Source: Micromonospora sp. CPCC 205371
Lineage (GTDB): Bacteria; Actinomycetota; Actinomycetes; Mycobacteriales; Micromonosporaceae
Length of the DNA: 38,276 bases
Assembly (NCBI RefSeq): GCF_026130045.1
Contig: NZ_JAIBNX010000042.1
Span: 2,882 to 41,157 of the forward strand
Direction of reading: 5' to 3'
Under the pieces are notes generated by a model that saw nothing but the letters and a program-made list of their open reading frames with translations, did no database searches and had not been told where the DNA came from. A program made the position numbers and the translations under genes. Positions 32,177-38,276 of the stretch are shown in pieces (the first letter of the stretch is position 1; every line of letters begins with the position of its first letter).

Positions 32177-32755
32177 ATGGCGCAGTGGGCGGTGGTGATC
32201 TCCGATGAAAGGCACGAGGCGGAGCGACTGTTCCACCACGACACACTGGAGCTGACCGGCCTGGAAGGGCCCGAGCGCCCGGCCACCGGCGACGACGTGC
32301 TGGTGGTGGCCGGCCACGAGCGGCCCGGCGTGGTGGCGATGGGCCGGGTGGTGCCGAGCGCCGTCGACGAGCACGACCCCGACGACCCGGAGCCGGCCGG
32401 TGACGGGCCTGGGCCGCTGGTCGTCCGGTACCTGCGGCGCAGCTTCGACCGGCCGGTGCCCACCGGGCAGCTCGCGATCGCGGGCCCGGTGACGCGACTC
32501 GACGACGAGACCTACCGCGAGCTCGCCGGCCAGGTGCCGCCGCCGGCCGACCGCCACACTTGGATGGTGAGCCTCGACCTGCCGATCGAGGCGTCCACGC
32601 CTGCCGAGGCGGTGCGCCTGTTCTGGTCGTACGTCATGGAGCTGGGCCCACGCGAACTGCCCACGTTCGTGTCACCGGCCGGCGACGAGCTTGCTATGCA
32701 GGCGTTCGTACTGGGCGAAGAGGCCAATCTCGACCCCGAAGAAGACGAAGACTGA
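32177..32755 (+). CDS. Uncharacterised acidic protein
   Basis: A 192-residue cytoplasmic protein that I do not recognise. The N-terminal half alternates short beta-like stretches (WAVVISD, DDVLVVAGH, GVVAMGRVV, PLVVRYLRRSF), loosely like a small PUA/EVE-type barrel. The C-terminal half is more helical and ends in a very acidic tail (EEANLDPEEDED). No transmembrane segment, metal motif or catalytic signature is visible. The ATG at 32177 lies 13 bases after the tag stop, so it may belong to the same transcript. It converges with the enoyl-CoA hydratase gene, leaving 18 bases between the stops. Confidence 0.72.
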   Translation: MAQWAVVISDERHEAERLFHHDTLELTGLEGPERPATGDDVLVVAGHERPGVVAMGRVVPSAVDEHDPDDPEPAGDGPGPLVVRYLRRSFDRPVPTGQLAIAGPVTRLDDETYRELAGQVPPPADRHTWMVSLDLPIEASTPAEAVRLFWSYVMELGPRELPTFVSPAGDELAMQAFVLGEEANLDPEEDED

Positions 32756-32773
32756 CGCGGAAGAGGGCGGGAG

Positions 32774-33565
32774 CTACGCGCCGAGGAACGTGGGCTTCTG
32801 CTTGGCCACGAACGCCGCCGTCGCCTGGCGGTGGTCGGCCGTCGCGCCGCAGATCGCCTGTGCCTGAGCCTCCGCCGCCAGCGCCTCGGAGAGCGTGCCG
32901 GCGTCGCCCACCGAGAGCTGCCGCTTGATCGCCCCGTACGCCACGGTCGGCCCGCTCGCCAACCGGGCCGCCAACTCCTGGGCGGCCGGCAGCACCTGCT
33001 CGTCGTCGTCCACGAGCGTGGTGAGTAGGCCCAGCCGCTGCGCCTCGTCAGCCTTCACGGGCTGGGCGAGCATCAGCAGCTCGATCGCCTTGGCGTGCCC
33101 GACGAGCCGCGGCAGCGACCAGGACGCGCCGGTGTCGGCGGCCAGCCCGACGTTTGCGAACGCCATGAGGAACGCGGTCTTGGGTCCGCCGATCCGGAAG
33201 TCGGCGAGGAAGGCCAGCGACGCTCCGGCGCCCGCTGCCATCCCGCGAACAGCCGCGACCACCGGCTTGGGCATGTTGGCGAGCGTCGACGCGATCGGGT
33301 TGTAGTGCGCGCGGACCGTGTGCAGCGGGTCGATCGTGCCGGACTCCAGGGTGGCCACGTGCTCTCGTAGGTCCTGCCCGACACAGAACGCCCGCCCGGC
33401 GCCGGTCAGCACCACGGCGCGGCAGGTACGGTCGCGTTCCAGGTCTGCGAGGGTGTCCCGGAGAGCCTCCTTGAGCGCCACGTCGAGCGAGTTCATCGAC
33501 TCGGGGCGGTTGAGCGTCAAGGTCACGACGGCGTCGGTGCGCTCGACGACGAGGGGCTCACTCAC
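32774..33565 (-). CDS. Enoyl-CoA hydratase/isomerase
   Basis: A 263-residue crotonase-superfamily enzyme. The oxyanion-hole motifs are GAGRAFCVGQDLREH and AAVRGMAAGAGASLAFLADF; LNRPESMNSLD near the start and FANVGLAADTGASWSLPRLV are typical. Asp at the second position of the latter motif (AADTGAS) resembles PaaG/PaaB-like isomerases rather than classical two-Glu hydratases, so an isomerase role is possible. The GTG at 33565 has AAAGG 8 bases upstream; the long open frame above it (to 33892) overlaps the paaX-like gene and is rejected. It follows the paaX-like gene by 4 bases, suggesting a shared operon and regulation by it. Confidence 0.88.
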   Translation of the reverse strand: MSEPLVVERTDAVVTLTLNRPESMNSLDVALKEALRDTLADLERDRTCRAVVLTGAGRAFCVGQDLREHVATLESGTIDPLHTVRAHYNPIASTLANMPKPVVAAVRGMAAGAGASLAFLADFRIGGPKTAFLMAFANVGLAADTGASWSLPRLVGHAKAIELLMLAQPVKADEAQRLGLLTTLVDDDEQVLPAAQELAARLASGPTVAYGAIKRQLSVGDAGTLSEALAAEAQAQAICGATADHRQATAAFVAKQKPTFLGA

Positions 33566-33569
33566 GGTG

Positions 33570-34367
33570 TCAGCCTTTCTTGTGGTCCAGGCAAAGATCC
33601 ACGTACCGGTCGGCGGCGGGGCGCAGCCGAGCCGCGTGCCGGTCGAAGAACGACGCCGCCGTGGCGCCGGCCCACCGTTCGGGCAGCAGGGCCGGCGGCA
33701 GTTGCGGGTCGCGGAACAGAAAGTTACGCCACGCGTGCACCAGCCGGAACCGCGCCGCGTACGCCTCCTCGTCGCTGCTGCGGGAGGTGACCTGCGCGAG
33801 GAGGTCGCGATGCTCCGCGATGAAGCGCTCATACGCCGAGCCGATCTCGCCCAGGTCCCAGGCCCGCCGCACCACGCCCATGGCGCCCGCACCCCCCATC
33901 GCGTGGCTGGCGGTGAACCGCTCGTACCGCAGCCCGGCCTCGTTCAGCAGGCCGTCGACGTCTTCGCCGGGCCGGGGCGCCACCCAGGTGTGCTCACCGA
34001 GCATCCCGTACCCGAGATAGGAGAGATTGGCGGCCAGCCGCTGCCGGTCGCGCCGCGCCGAGGGCGGCTCCAGGACGATGAGATCGAACCGACCGTCCCA
34101 GTTGATCTTTCCGGTACGGTAAATCCGGGTGGCCGCCTCGTCGAGCCGGCGAGCCGCTTTTGCGGTCAATCCGTACCCAGGGCCGGTGGAAAGGCGTAGC
34201 GGATGAAGCCACCCTTGACGCACCATACGGGACACTGCGGTTCGTACCGCCGGAGCCGCGATCCCGAGGGGCGAGAGCAGCCTGACCAGGGCGGCAACCG
34301 GCGCGCGCCCACCCCGCTGGCGCAAGTAGTCGCCATAGAGATCGAAGAGGGCGGACCGTGCCTGCAT
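33570..34367 (-). CDS. PaaX-family transcriptional regulator
   Basis: A 265-residue regulator. The N-terminal winged helix (LFDLYGDYLRQRGG, LVRLLSPLGIAAPAVRTAVS RMVRQGWL, about 8-55) is followed by the central domain (GRFDLIVLEPPSARRDRQRL) and the C-terminal helical PaaX domain (FIAEHRDLL, RFRLVHAWRNFLFRDPQLPP). Known PaaX proteins repress phenylacetate catabolism and respond to phenylacetyl-CoA; here only one enoyl-CoA hydratase gene follows, and the rest of a paa cluster is absent. The ATG at 34367 is preferred over the longer frame because the inverted repeat at 34378-34416 then lies just upstream, as an autoregulatory operator would. Confidence 0.88.
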   Translation of the reverse strand: MQARSALFDLYGDYLRQRGGRAPVAALVRLLSPLGIAAPAVRTAVSRMVRQGWLHPLRLSTGPGYGLTAKAARRLDEAATRIYRTGKINWDGRFDLIVLEPPSARRDRQRLAANLSYLGYGMLGEHTWVAPRPGEDVDGLLNEAGLRYERFTASHAMGGAGAMGVVRRAWDLGEIGSAYERFIAEHRDLLAQVTSRSSDEEAYAARFRLVHAWRNFLFRDPQLPPALLPERWAGATAASFFDRHAARLRPAADRYVDLCLDHKKG

Positions 34368-34377
34368 GACGGGACAT

Positions 34378-34416
34378 TGTGACAGCGAAATACAGGATAA
34401 GCTAGATGCTGTCACA
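34378..34416. promoter_or_regulatory. Perfect inverted repeat, probable PaaX-like operator
   Basis: TGTGACAGC (34378-34386) and GCTGTCACA (34408-34416) are perfect 9-bp inverted repeats with 21 bases between, centres 30 bases apart (about three helical turns). They flank an AT-rich stretch (TATCCT on the minus strand) that could be the -10 of the paaX-like gene, whose start is 11 bases beyond the near arm. Confidence 0.65.
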
Positions 34417-34559
34417 TCAATCCCGCTTCAGTTTGGGTCCAGCGGTGTTCATCAGGGAAAATCGTTGGTCGGCACCGCGGGCCGTGAGCGCGGTGGCGCC
34501 GACGAAGTGGCTGTGGGGAAACCCACCGACCCTGGTTTAGAGGTCTGAGGGGAGACAAC

Positions 34560-34727
34560 ATGGCGGCGATGAAGCCGCGGACGGGCGACGGTCCGCTGGA
34601 GGTCACCAAGGAGGGCCGGGGCATCGTCATGCGGGTTCCGCTGGAGGGTGGTGGCCGGCTCGTCGTCGAGATGACTCCCGACGAGGCGAACGCGCTCGGT
34701 GACGCGCTGAAGGCCGCCGCCGGCTAA
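34560..34727 (+). CDS. DUF3117 small protein (Rv1211-like)
   Basis: A 55-residue protein of unknown function, strongly conserved in actinobacteria. It begins MAAMKPRTGDGPLEVTKEG and continues with RGIVMRVPLEGGGRLVVEM and TPDEANALGDAL, a two-strand-plus-helix pattern. GGGGAG stands 6 bases before the ATG. A perfect terminator hairpin follows 13 bases after the stop, so it is a single-gene transcript. In M. tuberculosis the homologue Rv1211 follows tagA (Rv1210); here the uncharacterised gene and the paaX-like pair are inserted between them. Confidence 0.9.
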   Translation: MAAMKPRTGDGPLEVTKEGRGIVMRVPLEGGGRLVVEMTPDEANALGDALKAAAG

Positions 34728-34740
34728 CCAATACGCAACA

Positions 34741-34778
34741 GGCCCGCCGGCGCGGCAGCGTGGCCGCGCCGGCGGGCC
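34741..34778 (+). terminator. Perfect 16-bp stem-loop terminator
   Basis: GGCCCGCCGGCGCGGC pairs perfectly with GCCGCGCCGGCGGGCC around AGCGTG. It is followed by TCTGTGT rather than a T run. It ends the DUF3117 transcript and insulates the aminopeptidase gene. Confidence 0.88.
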
Positions 34779-34809
34779 TCTGTGTCAAGATCCTGGAGGT
34801 ACTCCCGGC

Positions 34810-36255
34810 GTGCAGCCCATTCGCGTCGCGGCGCAGCCGACCGCAGAGCGGACCTTGGTCCTGCCCGTGCTGCCAGGTGGCACCCTGGCCGGCACCGCGC
34901 TTCCCGTCTCCGACGACGTGCGTGCCGAGGCGGTCGCCCTCCTCGAGGAGGCCACCGACGCCGGCGCGGCGGGCGCCGTCCAGGTGCTCGCCCGGCCGCT
35001 ACGCACGCCGGTGCGTCTCGTGCTGGCCGGTGTCGGGAGCGGTGACGAGGCCGGTTGGCGGGCCGCCGGAGCCGCCGTCAGCAGGGCCGTCACCGCTGAG
35101 ACGTCGATCACCGTAGCGATGCCGGCCGATGCCAGCCGGGAGGCGGTACGCGGGCTGGCCGAAGGGTTGTGGCTGGCGGCGTACACGTTCCGGCTGCCCG
35201 GCGACGAGTCGGCGACCGCCGGCCCCGAGGTGGCGATCGCGGTCGACGATCCCGACCGGTACGCGGCGGTCCTGGAGACCGCCCGCGTCACCGCTGAGGC
35301 CACGCTGCTCGCCCGCGACCTGACCAACATGCCGTCGTCCATCAAGGGCCCCGAGTGGCTCGCGAACGAGATCCGCACGGCAGCCACCGGGCGTCCAGGC
35401 GTCACCGTCTCCATCCGGGAGCCCGAACAGCTCGCCGCCCGAGGCTTCGGCGGCAAACTCGCCCTGGGCGGGGGGTCGGCGCGCGGGCCGCGCCTTGGCC
35501 GGCCGGGCTGGCAGCCGCCCGCCGCGCGGACCCACGTGGTGCTCGTCGGCAAGGGCATCACGTTCGACACCGGCGGCATCTCCATCAAGCCTGTCGACGG
35601 CATGAAGCTCATGCGAAAAGACATGGGCGGTGCCGCCGCGATCGTCGCCGCTACGCTGGGCGCCGCCGCGCTCCAGTTGCCGGTACGCGTCACCGCGCTC
35701 GCGCCGCTCGCGGAGAACATGGTGAGCGGGTCGGCGTTCCGGCCTGGCGATGTCGTGCGTCACTACGGCGGCCTGACCAGCGAGTCGACCAACTCCGACG
35801 CCGAAGGGCGGCTGGTGCTCGCCGACGCCCTCGAGTACGCGGTGCGGCGCCTGGCACCTGACCTGCTGATCGACCTCGCGACGCTGACCGGCGCGAACGC
35901 CGTCGCACTGGGCAAGCGCACCGCGGCCGTCTACAGCGAGAGCGACGACCTGGCCGACGCGGTCATCGCCGCCGGCGGCGCAGGCGGCGGGCAGCGGTGG
36001 CGGGGGCCGTTGGCCGCCCCCCACACCGAGTACCTGGGCAGCGACATCGCCGACCTGCTCAGCTACGCCGACCGGGGCGCCTCGTCGGTGACCGCCGCGC
36101 TGTACCTGCGCGAGTTCACCGGTGACCTGCGTGACCGCTGGCTGCACGTCGACATGTCGGCTCCATCGTGGGCAGACGCCGCCGACGGCGAGCTCTCCAA
36201 GGGCGCCACCGGCTGGGGCGTCCGCACGCTGCTTCGCTGGCTGGCAACCCTGTAA
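34810..36255 (+). CDS. pepA: Leucyl aminopeptidase (M17)
   Basis: A 481-residue dinuclear metallopeptidase that removes N-terminal residues from peptides in the cytoplasm. The C-terminal catalytic domain keeps all ligands: K248 and D253 in VGKGITFDTGGISIKP, D271 in MRKDMGG, and D330/E332 with catalytic R334 in TNSDAEGRLVLAD (Ser replaces the usual Thr in NTDAEGR). The N-terminal ~160 residues form the macro-like regulatory domain. The GTG at 34810 lies 10 bases after GGAGG. The protein end is normal (WGVRTLLRWLATL). The stretch around 221-238 is Arg/Gly/Pro-rich and less family-like. It stands alone between a terminator and a convergent methyltransferase gene. Confidence 0.94.
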   Translation: MQPIRVAAQPTAERTLVLPVLPGGTLAGTALPVSDDVRAEAVALLEEATDAGAAGAVQVLARPLRTPVRLVLAGVGSGDEAGWRAAGAAVSRAVTAETSITVAMPADASREAVRGLAEGLWLAAYTFRLPGDESATAGPEVAIAVDDPDRYAAVLETARVTAEATLLARDLTNMPSSIKGPEWLANEIRTAATGRPGVTVSIREPEQLAARGFGGKLALGGGSARGPRLGRPGWQPPAARTHVVLVGKGITFDTGGISIKPVDGMKLMRKDMGGAAAIVAATLGAAALQLPVRVTALAPLAENMVSGSAFRPGDVVRHYGGLTSESTNSDAEGRLVLADALEYAVRRLAPDLLIDLATLTGANAVALGKRTAAVYSESDDLADAVIAAGGAGGGQRWRGPLAAPHTEYLGSDIADLLSYADRGASSVTAALYLREFTGDLRDRWLHVDMSAPSWADAADGELSKGATGWGVRTLLRWLATL

Positions 36256-36287
36256 CTCTGGCCCTCGCTCCGCTCGGGCGGCTCGCG

Positions 36288-36911
36288 CTAACGGCGAATC
36301 GCTGTCAGCAGGCCATCGCCGGCCGGCAGCAGCGCGGAGATCCAGTCGTCCGATTCACGGACCGCCTTGACGACCTCGCGGATCGTCACGGTCTCCAGGT
36401 CGCGGGCGGCCGGGTCGCCGATCCGCCCACCGGCCAGCGCGCCGTTGAGCGCCAGGATGCCGCCGGGCCGCAGCAGCCGGCCCGCCGCGTCGACACATGC
36501 GCCGTACTCGGCGGCGTCAGCGTCGACGAACACCATGTCGTACACGCCGTCAGCCAGCCGAGGCAGCACGTCGAGCGCCCGGCCGGTGATGATCCGGGTG
36601 CGCGACGGGGCGAATCCGGCCTCCATGAAGATCCGTTTGGCGATCCGCTGGTGCTCGTTTTCCACGTCGATGGTCGTCAGCACCCCATCGGGCCGCATGC
36701 CGCGCAGCAACCACACGCCGCTGACCCCCGTGCCGGTGCCGATCTCGACCACCGCCCGGGCGCTGCCTGCGGCCGCGAGCAGCCGGAGAGCCGCCCCCGC
36801 GCCGGGCGTGACGGCGACCAACCCCACCTCGCGCGCCAGGGTCCGCGCGGTCTGCACGACGAGGTCTTCCGCGACGTACCCCTCCGCGAACTGGAGCGCC
36901 TGCGCGGTCAA
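36288..36911 (-). CDS. O-methyltransferase (class I, SAM-dependent); start uncertain
   Basis: A 207-residue protein from the TTG at 36911. The SAM-binding core is clear: VVEIGTGTGVSGVWLLRGM (motif I), LTTIDVENEHQRIAKRIF, YDMVFVDADAAEYG and LLRPGGILALNGAL, as in COMT-like small O-methyltransferases. The methyl acceptor is unknown. No ATG or GTG is available nearby. A strong Shine-Dalgarno (AGGAGG, 36953-36948) lies 6 bases upstream of an in-frame ATC at 36941, which would add ten residues, ITTVARFGGL, before Leu. That N-terminus looks natural for the family, so either the start is a rare ATC or the base is a sequencing error. The gene converges with pepA. Confidence 0.87.
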   Translation of the reverse strand: MTAQALQFAEGYVAEDLVVQTARTLAREVGLVAVTPGAGAALRLLAAAGSARAVVEIGTGTGVSGVWLLRGMRPDGVLTTIDVENEHQRIAKRIFMEAGFAPSRTRIITGRALDVLPRLADGVYDMVFVDADAAEYGACVDAAGRLLRPGGILALNGALAGGRIGDPAARDLETVTIREVVKAVRESDDWISALLPAGDGLLTAIRR

Positions 36912-37094
36912 CAGACCACCAAAGCGAGCGACCGTTGTGATGGCGAACCTCCTGCGGCGGGTACCGTCGAGGTTTCAGCCTAGCGGCGACCGATCGCTCG
37001 CACGCATCCACTGAATGCTTCTCGGCTATCCGTGCAATCCTGGAGGCAAGCGCCGTCTTCGGTCGGCGCCGGGAGTGGACTGGGAGGCCCCAAC

Positions 37095-38276
37095 GTGACC
37101 GACGGCTGGAATTGGCGCCAGCCCGGAGGCGCGCCGGCACCAGCAGGCCCGCCGTCGCCGGCTCCGCCCGCGGAGACCAGGAACGACGCCGGTTCGCCCT
37201 GGTGGTCAGACGCGCTCGCCGACCCGTGGCGTGATCCATACGCCCCGGCAGCCGTGGTGGTCCGCCCGCCGGACGCCCCCGCTACCGCGCCGGAGCCAGT
37301 CACCGATCCTGACGCGGCGTCACCCCGCGGCATGCTGCCCGTGGTCATGATCGCCGTCTTCGCCGCGCTGCTCGCCGGTTCGCTCGGCGGCGCGCTGGGA
37401 TACGCGTTCGCGGTCCGCAGCGGCGTCGGTGGGGGCACGGTGCTGGGCGCCACCGACAACGAGGCCCCGGCTGTCGCCCAGCGGCCACCGGACTCGCTGG
37501 CGGGCGTCGCTGAAAAGGTCGCGCCGAGCGTGGTGACCGTACGCGCGCCCGGCGCGGGTGGTCTCAGCGTCGGCTCCGGGTTCGTCGCGACCGAAGACGG
37601 GTACGTGATCACGAACGATCACGTCGTCGAGGGTACGAGCGGGCCGGCCACGATCGTCTTCAACGACGGCTCGACGGCGTCCGGCTCGGTGGTCGGGCAC
37701 GACCCTGAGTCCGACATCGCGGTGATCAAGGTGTCCCGCCCCAACCTCGTGCCGGTGGAGTTCGGCGACTCGGACGCGATCGCGGTAGGCGACCCGGTGC
37801 TGGCGTTCGGCTCGCCGCTCGCCCTCGCAAACACGGTCACGTCCGGCATCGTCAGCGCGCTCGACCGTACCATCCAGTCCGGCGAGCCGGGCGGTCAGGT
37901 GCGGTACTACGCGGCGATCCAGACCGACGCTGCGGTCAACCAGGGCAACTCCGGCGGTCCGCTGGTCGACGGCGCGGGCCGGGTGGTCGGCGTCAACTCG
38001 GTGATCAAGTCGTTGGCCGCCGACGAGGAAGAGGCCGGAAACATCGGCCTCGCCTTCGCAATCCCGATCAACCAGGCGAAACGGGTCGCGCAGGACATCA
38101 TCGACACCGGCAAGGCCCGCCGCACCGTGATCGGCGCCACGGTCGCCGAGGCGACCCGCGCCCCGGGCGGGGGCGTACGCCTCGCCGCCATCGAAGCCGG
38201 CGGTCCGGGGGGGGGCGGGCGGCCCACGGGCGGGGGGGGGCGGGGCGGGCTCGGCGTGTGTCCGCGGGGGGGGGGG
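37095..38276 (+). CDS. HtrA/DegP-type membrane serine protease, 3' partial
   Basis: An S1C-family protease cut by the window end; 394 codons are visible. A Pro/Ala/Trp-rich cytoplasmic N-terminus (1-78) precedes a transmembrane helix (about 80-105) and an extracytoplasmic trypsin-like domain. The triad is His176 (TNDHVVEG), Asp207 (ESDIAVIKV) and Ser286 (QGNSGGPLVDG). It would degrade or refold damaged envelope proteins. GGGAGG stands 7 bases before the GTG at 37095. A PDZ domain normally follows, beginning near GGGVRLAAIEAGG; from 38207 on G runs replace it with GGGGRPTGGGG, so the last ~23 codons are not trustworthy. The frame has no stop within the window. Confidence 0.9.
   Translation, partial: MTDGWNWRQPGGAPAPAGPPSPAPPAETRNDAGSPWWSDALADPWRDPYAPAAVVVRPPDAPATAPEPVTDPDAASPRGMLPVVMIAVFAALLAGSLGGALGYAFAVRSGVGGGTVLGATDNEAPAVAQRPPDSLAGVAEKVAPSVVTVRAPGAGGLSVGSGFVATEDGYVITNDHVVEGTSGPATIVFNDGSTASGSVVGHDPESDIAVIKVSRPNLVPVEFGDSDAIAVGDPVLAFGSPLALANTVTSGIVSALDRTIQSGEPGGQVRYYAAIQTDAAVNQGNSGGPLVDGAGRVVGVNSVIKSLAADEEEAGNIGLAFAIPINQAKRVAQDIIDTGKARRTVIGATVAEATRAPGGGVRLAAIEAGGPGGGGRPTGGGGRGGLGVCPRGGG
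38207..38276. other. Poor-quality G-run sequence at the window end
   Basis: Runs of 9 G (38207-38215), 9 G (38232-38240) and 11 G (38266-38276) occur within 70 bases, exactly where the protease should enter its PDZ domain. This looks like low-quality read ends at a contig edge rather than biology. Confidence 0.7.

Noticed and set aside
33566-33892. An N-terminal extension of the enoyl-CoA hydratase
   Set aside because: It overlaps the paaX-like coding region in another frame, is Arg-rich, and a good ribosome site supports the GTG at 33565.
36256-36287. Hairpin between pepA and the methyltransferase
   Set aside because: GCCCTCGC and GCTCGGGC pair poorly, with two central mismatches, so no terminator is called.

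Overview
This is a very GC-rich chromosomal window with dense, overlapping genes and frequent GTG starts. The gene order and protein types suggest a filamentous actinomycete, most likely Micromonosporaceae (inference: no rRNA or other taxonomic marker is present). It is mostly core chromosome. No phage, transposase, CRISPR array, tRNA or rRNA was recognised.

Positions 1-4606, minus strand: a BldN-like ECF sigma factor, its RsbN-like anti-sigma factor, a HAD-IB phosphatase-like protein and a membrane-anchored propeller-like protein. A sequence close to the known sigma-BldN promoter consensus lies between the sigma gene and the anti-sigma gene. In Streptomyces the same pair (SCO3323/SCO3324) also lies near rex-hemACD.

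Positions 4981-9365: an acyl-CoA ligase, a glutaredoxin-like protein and a HAD phosphatase in a tight plus-strand set, then a convergent two-component system with a palindrome in front of it. Positions 9482-15141: a Rex operator followed by rex-hemA-hemC-hemD(fusion)-hemB, whose genes overlap by 1-17 bases. This couples NADH/NAD+ sensing to the early steps of tetrapyrrole synthesis.

Positions 15183-26043: two DnaA-box-like sites, a probably decayed XRE regulator, a large secreted ExeM/NucH-type nuclease, a double-GNAT acetyltransferase, a lytic transglycosylase, an FmdB zinc ribbon, a cyclase/STAND ATPase/TPR protein, a secreted GHL10 glycosidase-like protein and a small membrane protein. Positions 26054-29519: KorAB 2-oxoacid:ferredoxin oxidoreductase and a solitary nuoA.

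Positions 29516-34727 carry folP2-type, DivIVA-like, SRPBCC, tag and DUF3117 genes. Part of this order resembles Mycobacterium tuberculosis Rv1207-Rv1211. Inserted in it are an uncharacterised gene and a paaX-like regulator/enoyl-CoA hydratase pair with a perfect 9-bp inverted repeat in front. Positions 34810-38276: leucyl aminopeptidase, an O-methyltransferase with an ambiguous start, and a membrane-anchored HtrA-type protease cut by the window edge.

Several long G runs (near 17194, 20549, 21052 and 38207-38276) coincide with places where proteins stop looking like their families, so local sequence error is likely there. I found no clear new multi-gene system. The best leads are regulatory: the BldN-type promoter, the paaX inverted repeat, the kinase palindrome, the HemD fusion with a degenerate methyltransferase half, and a Shine-Dalgarno sequence that points to an ATC codon.
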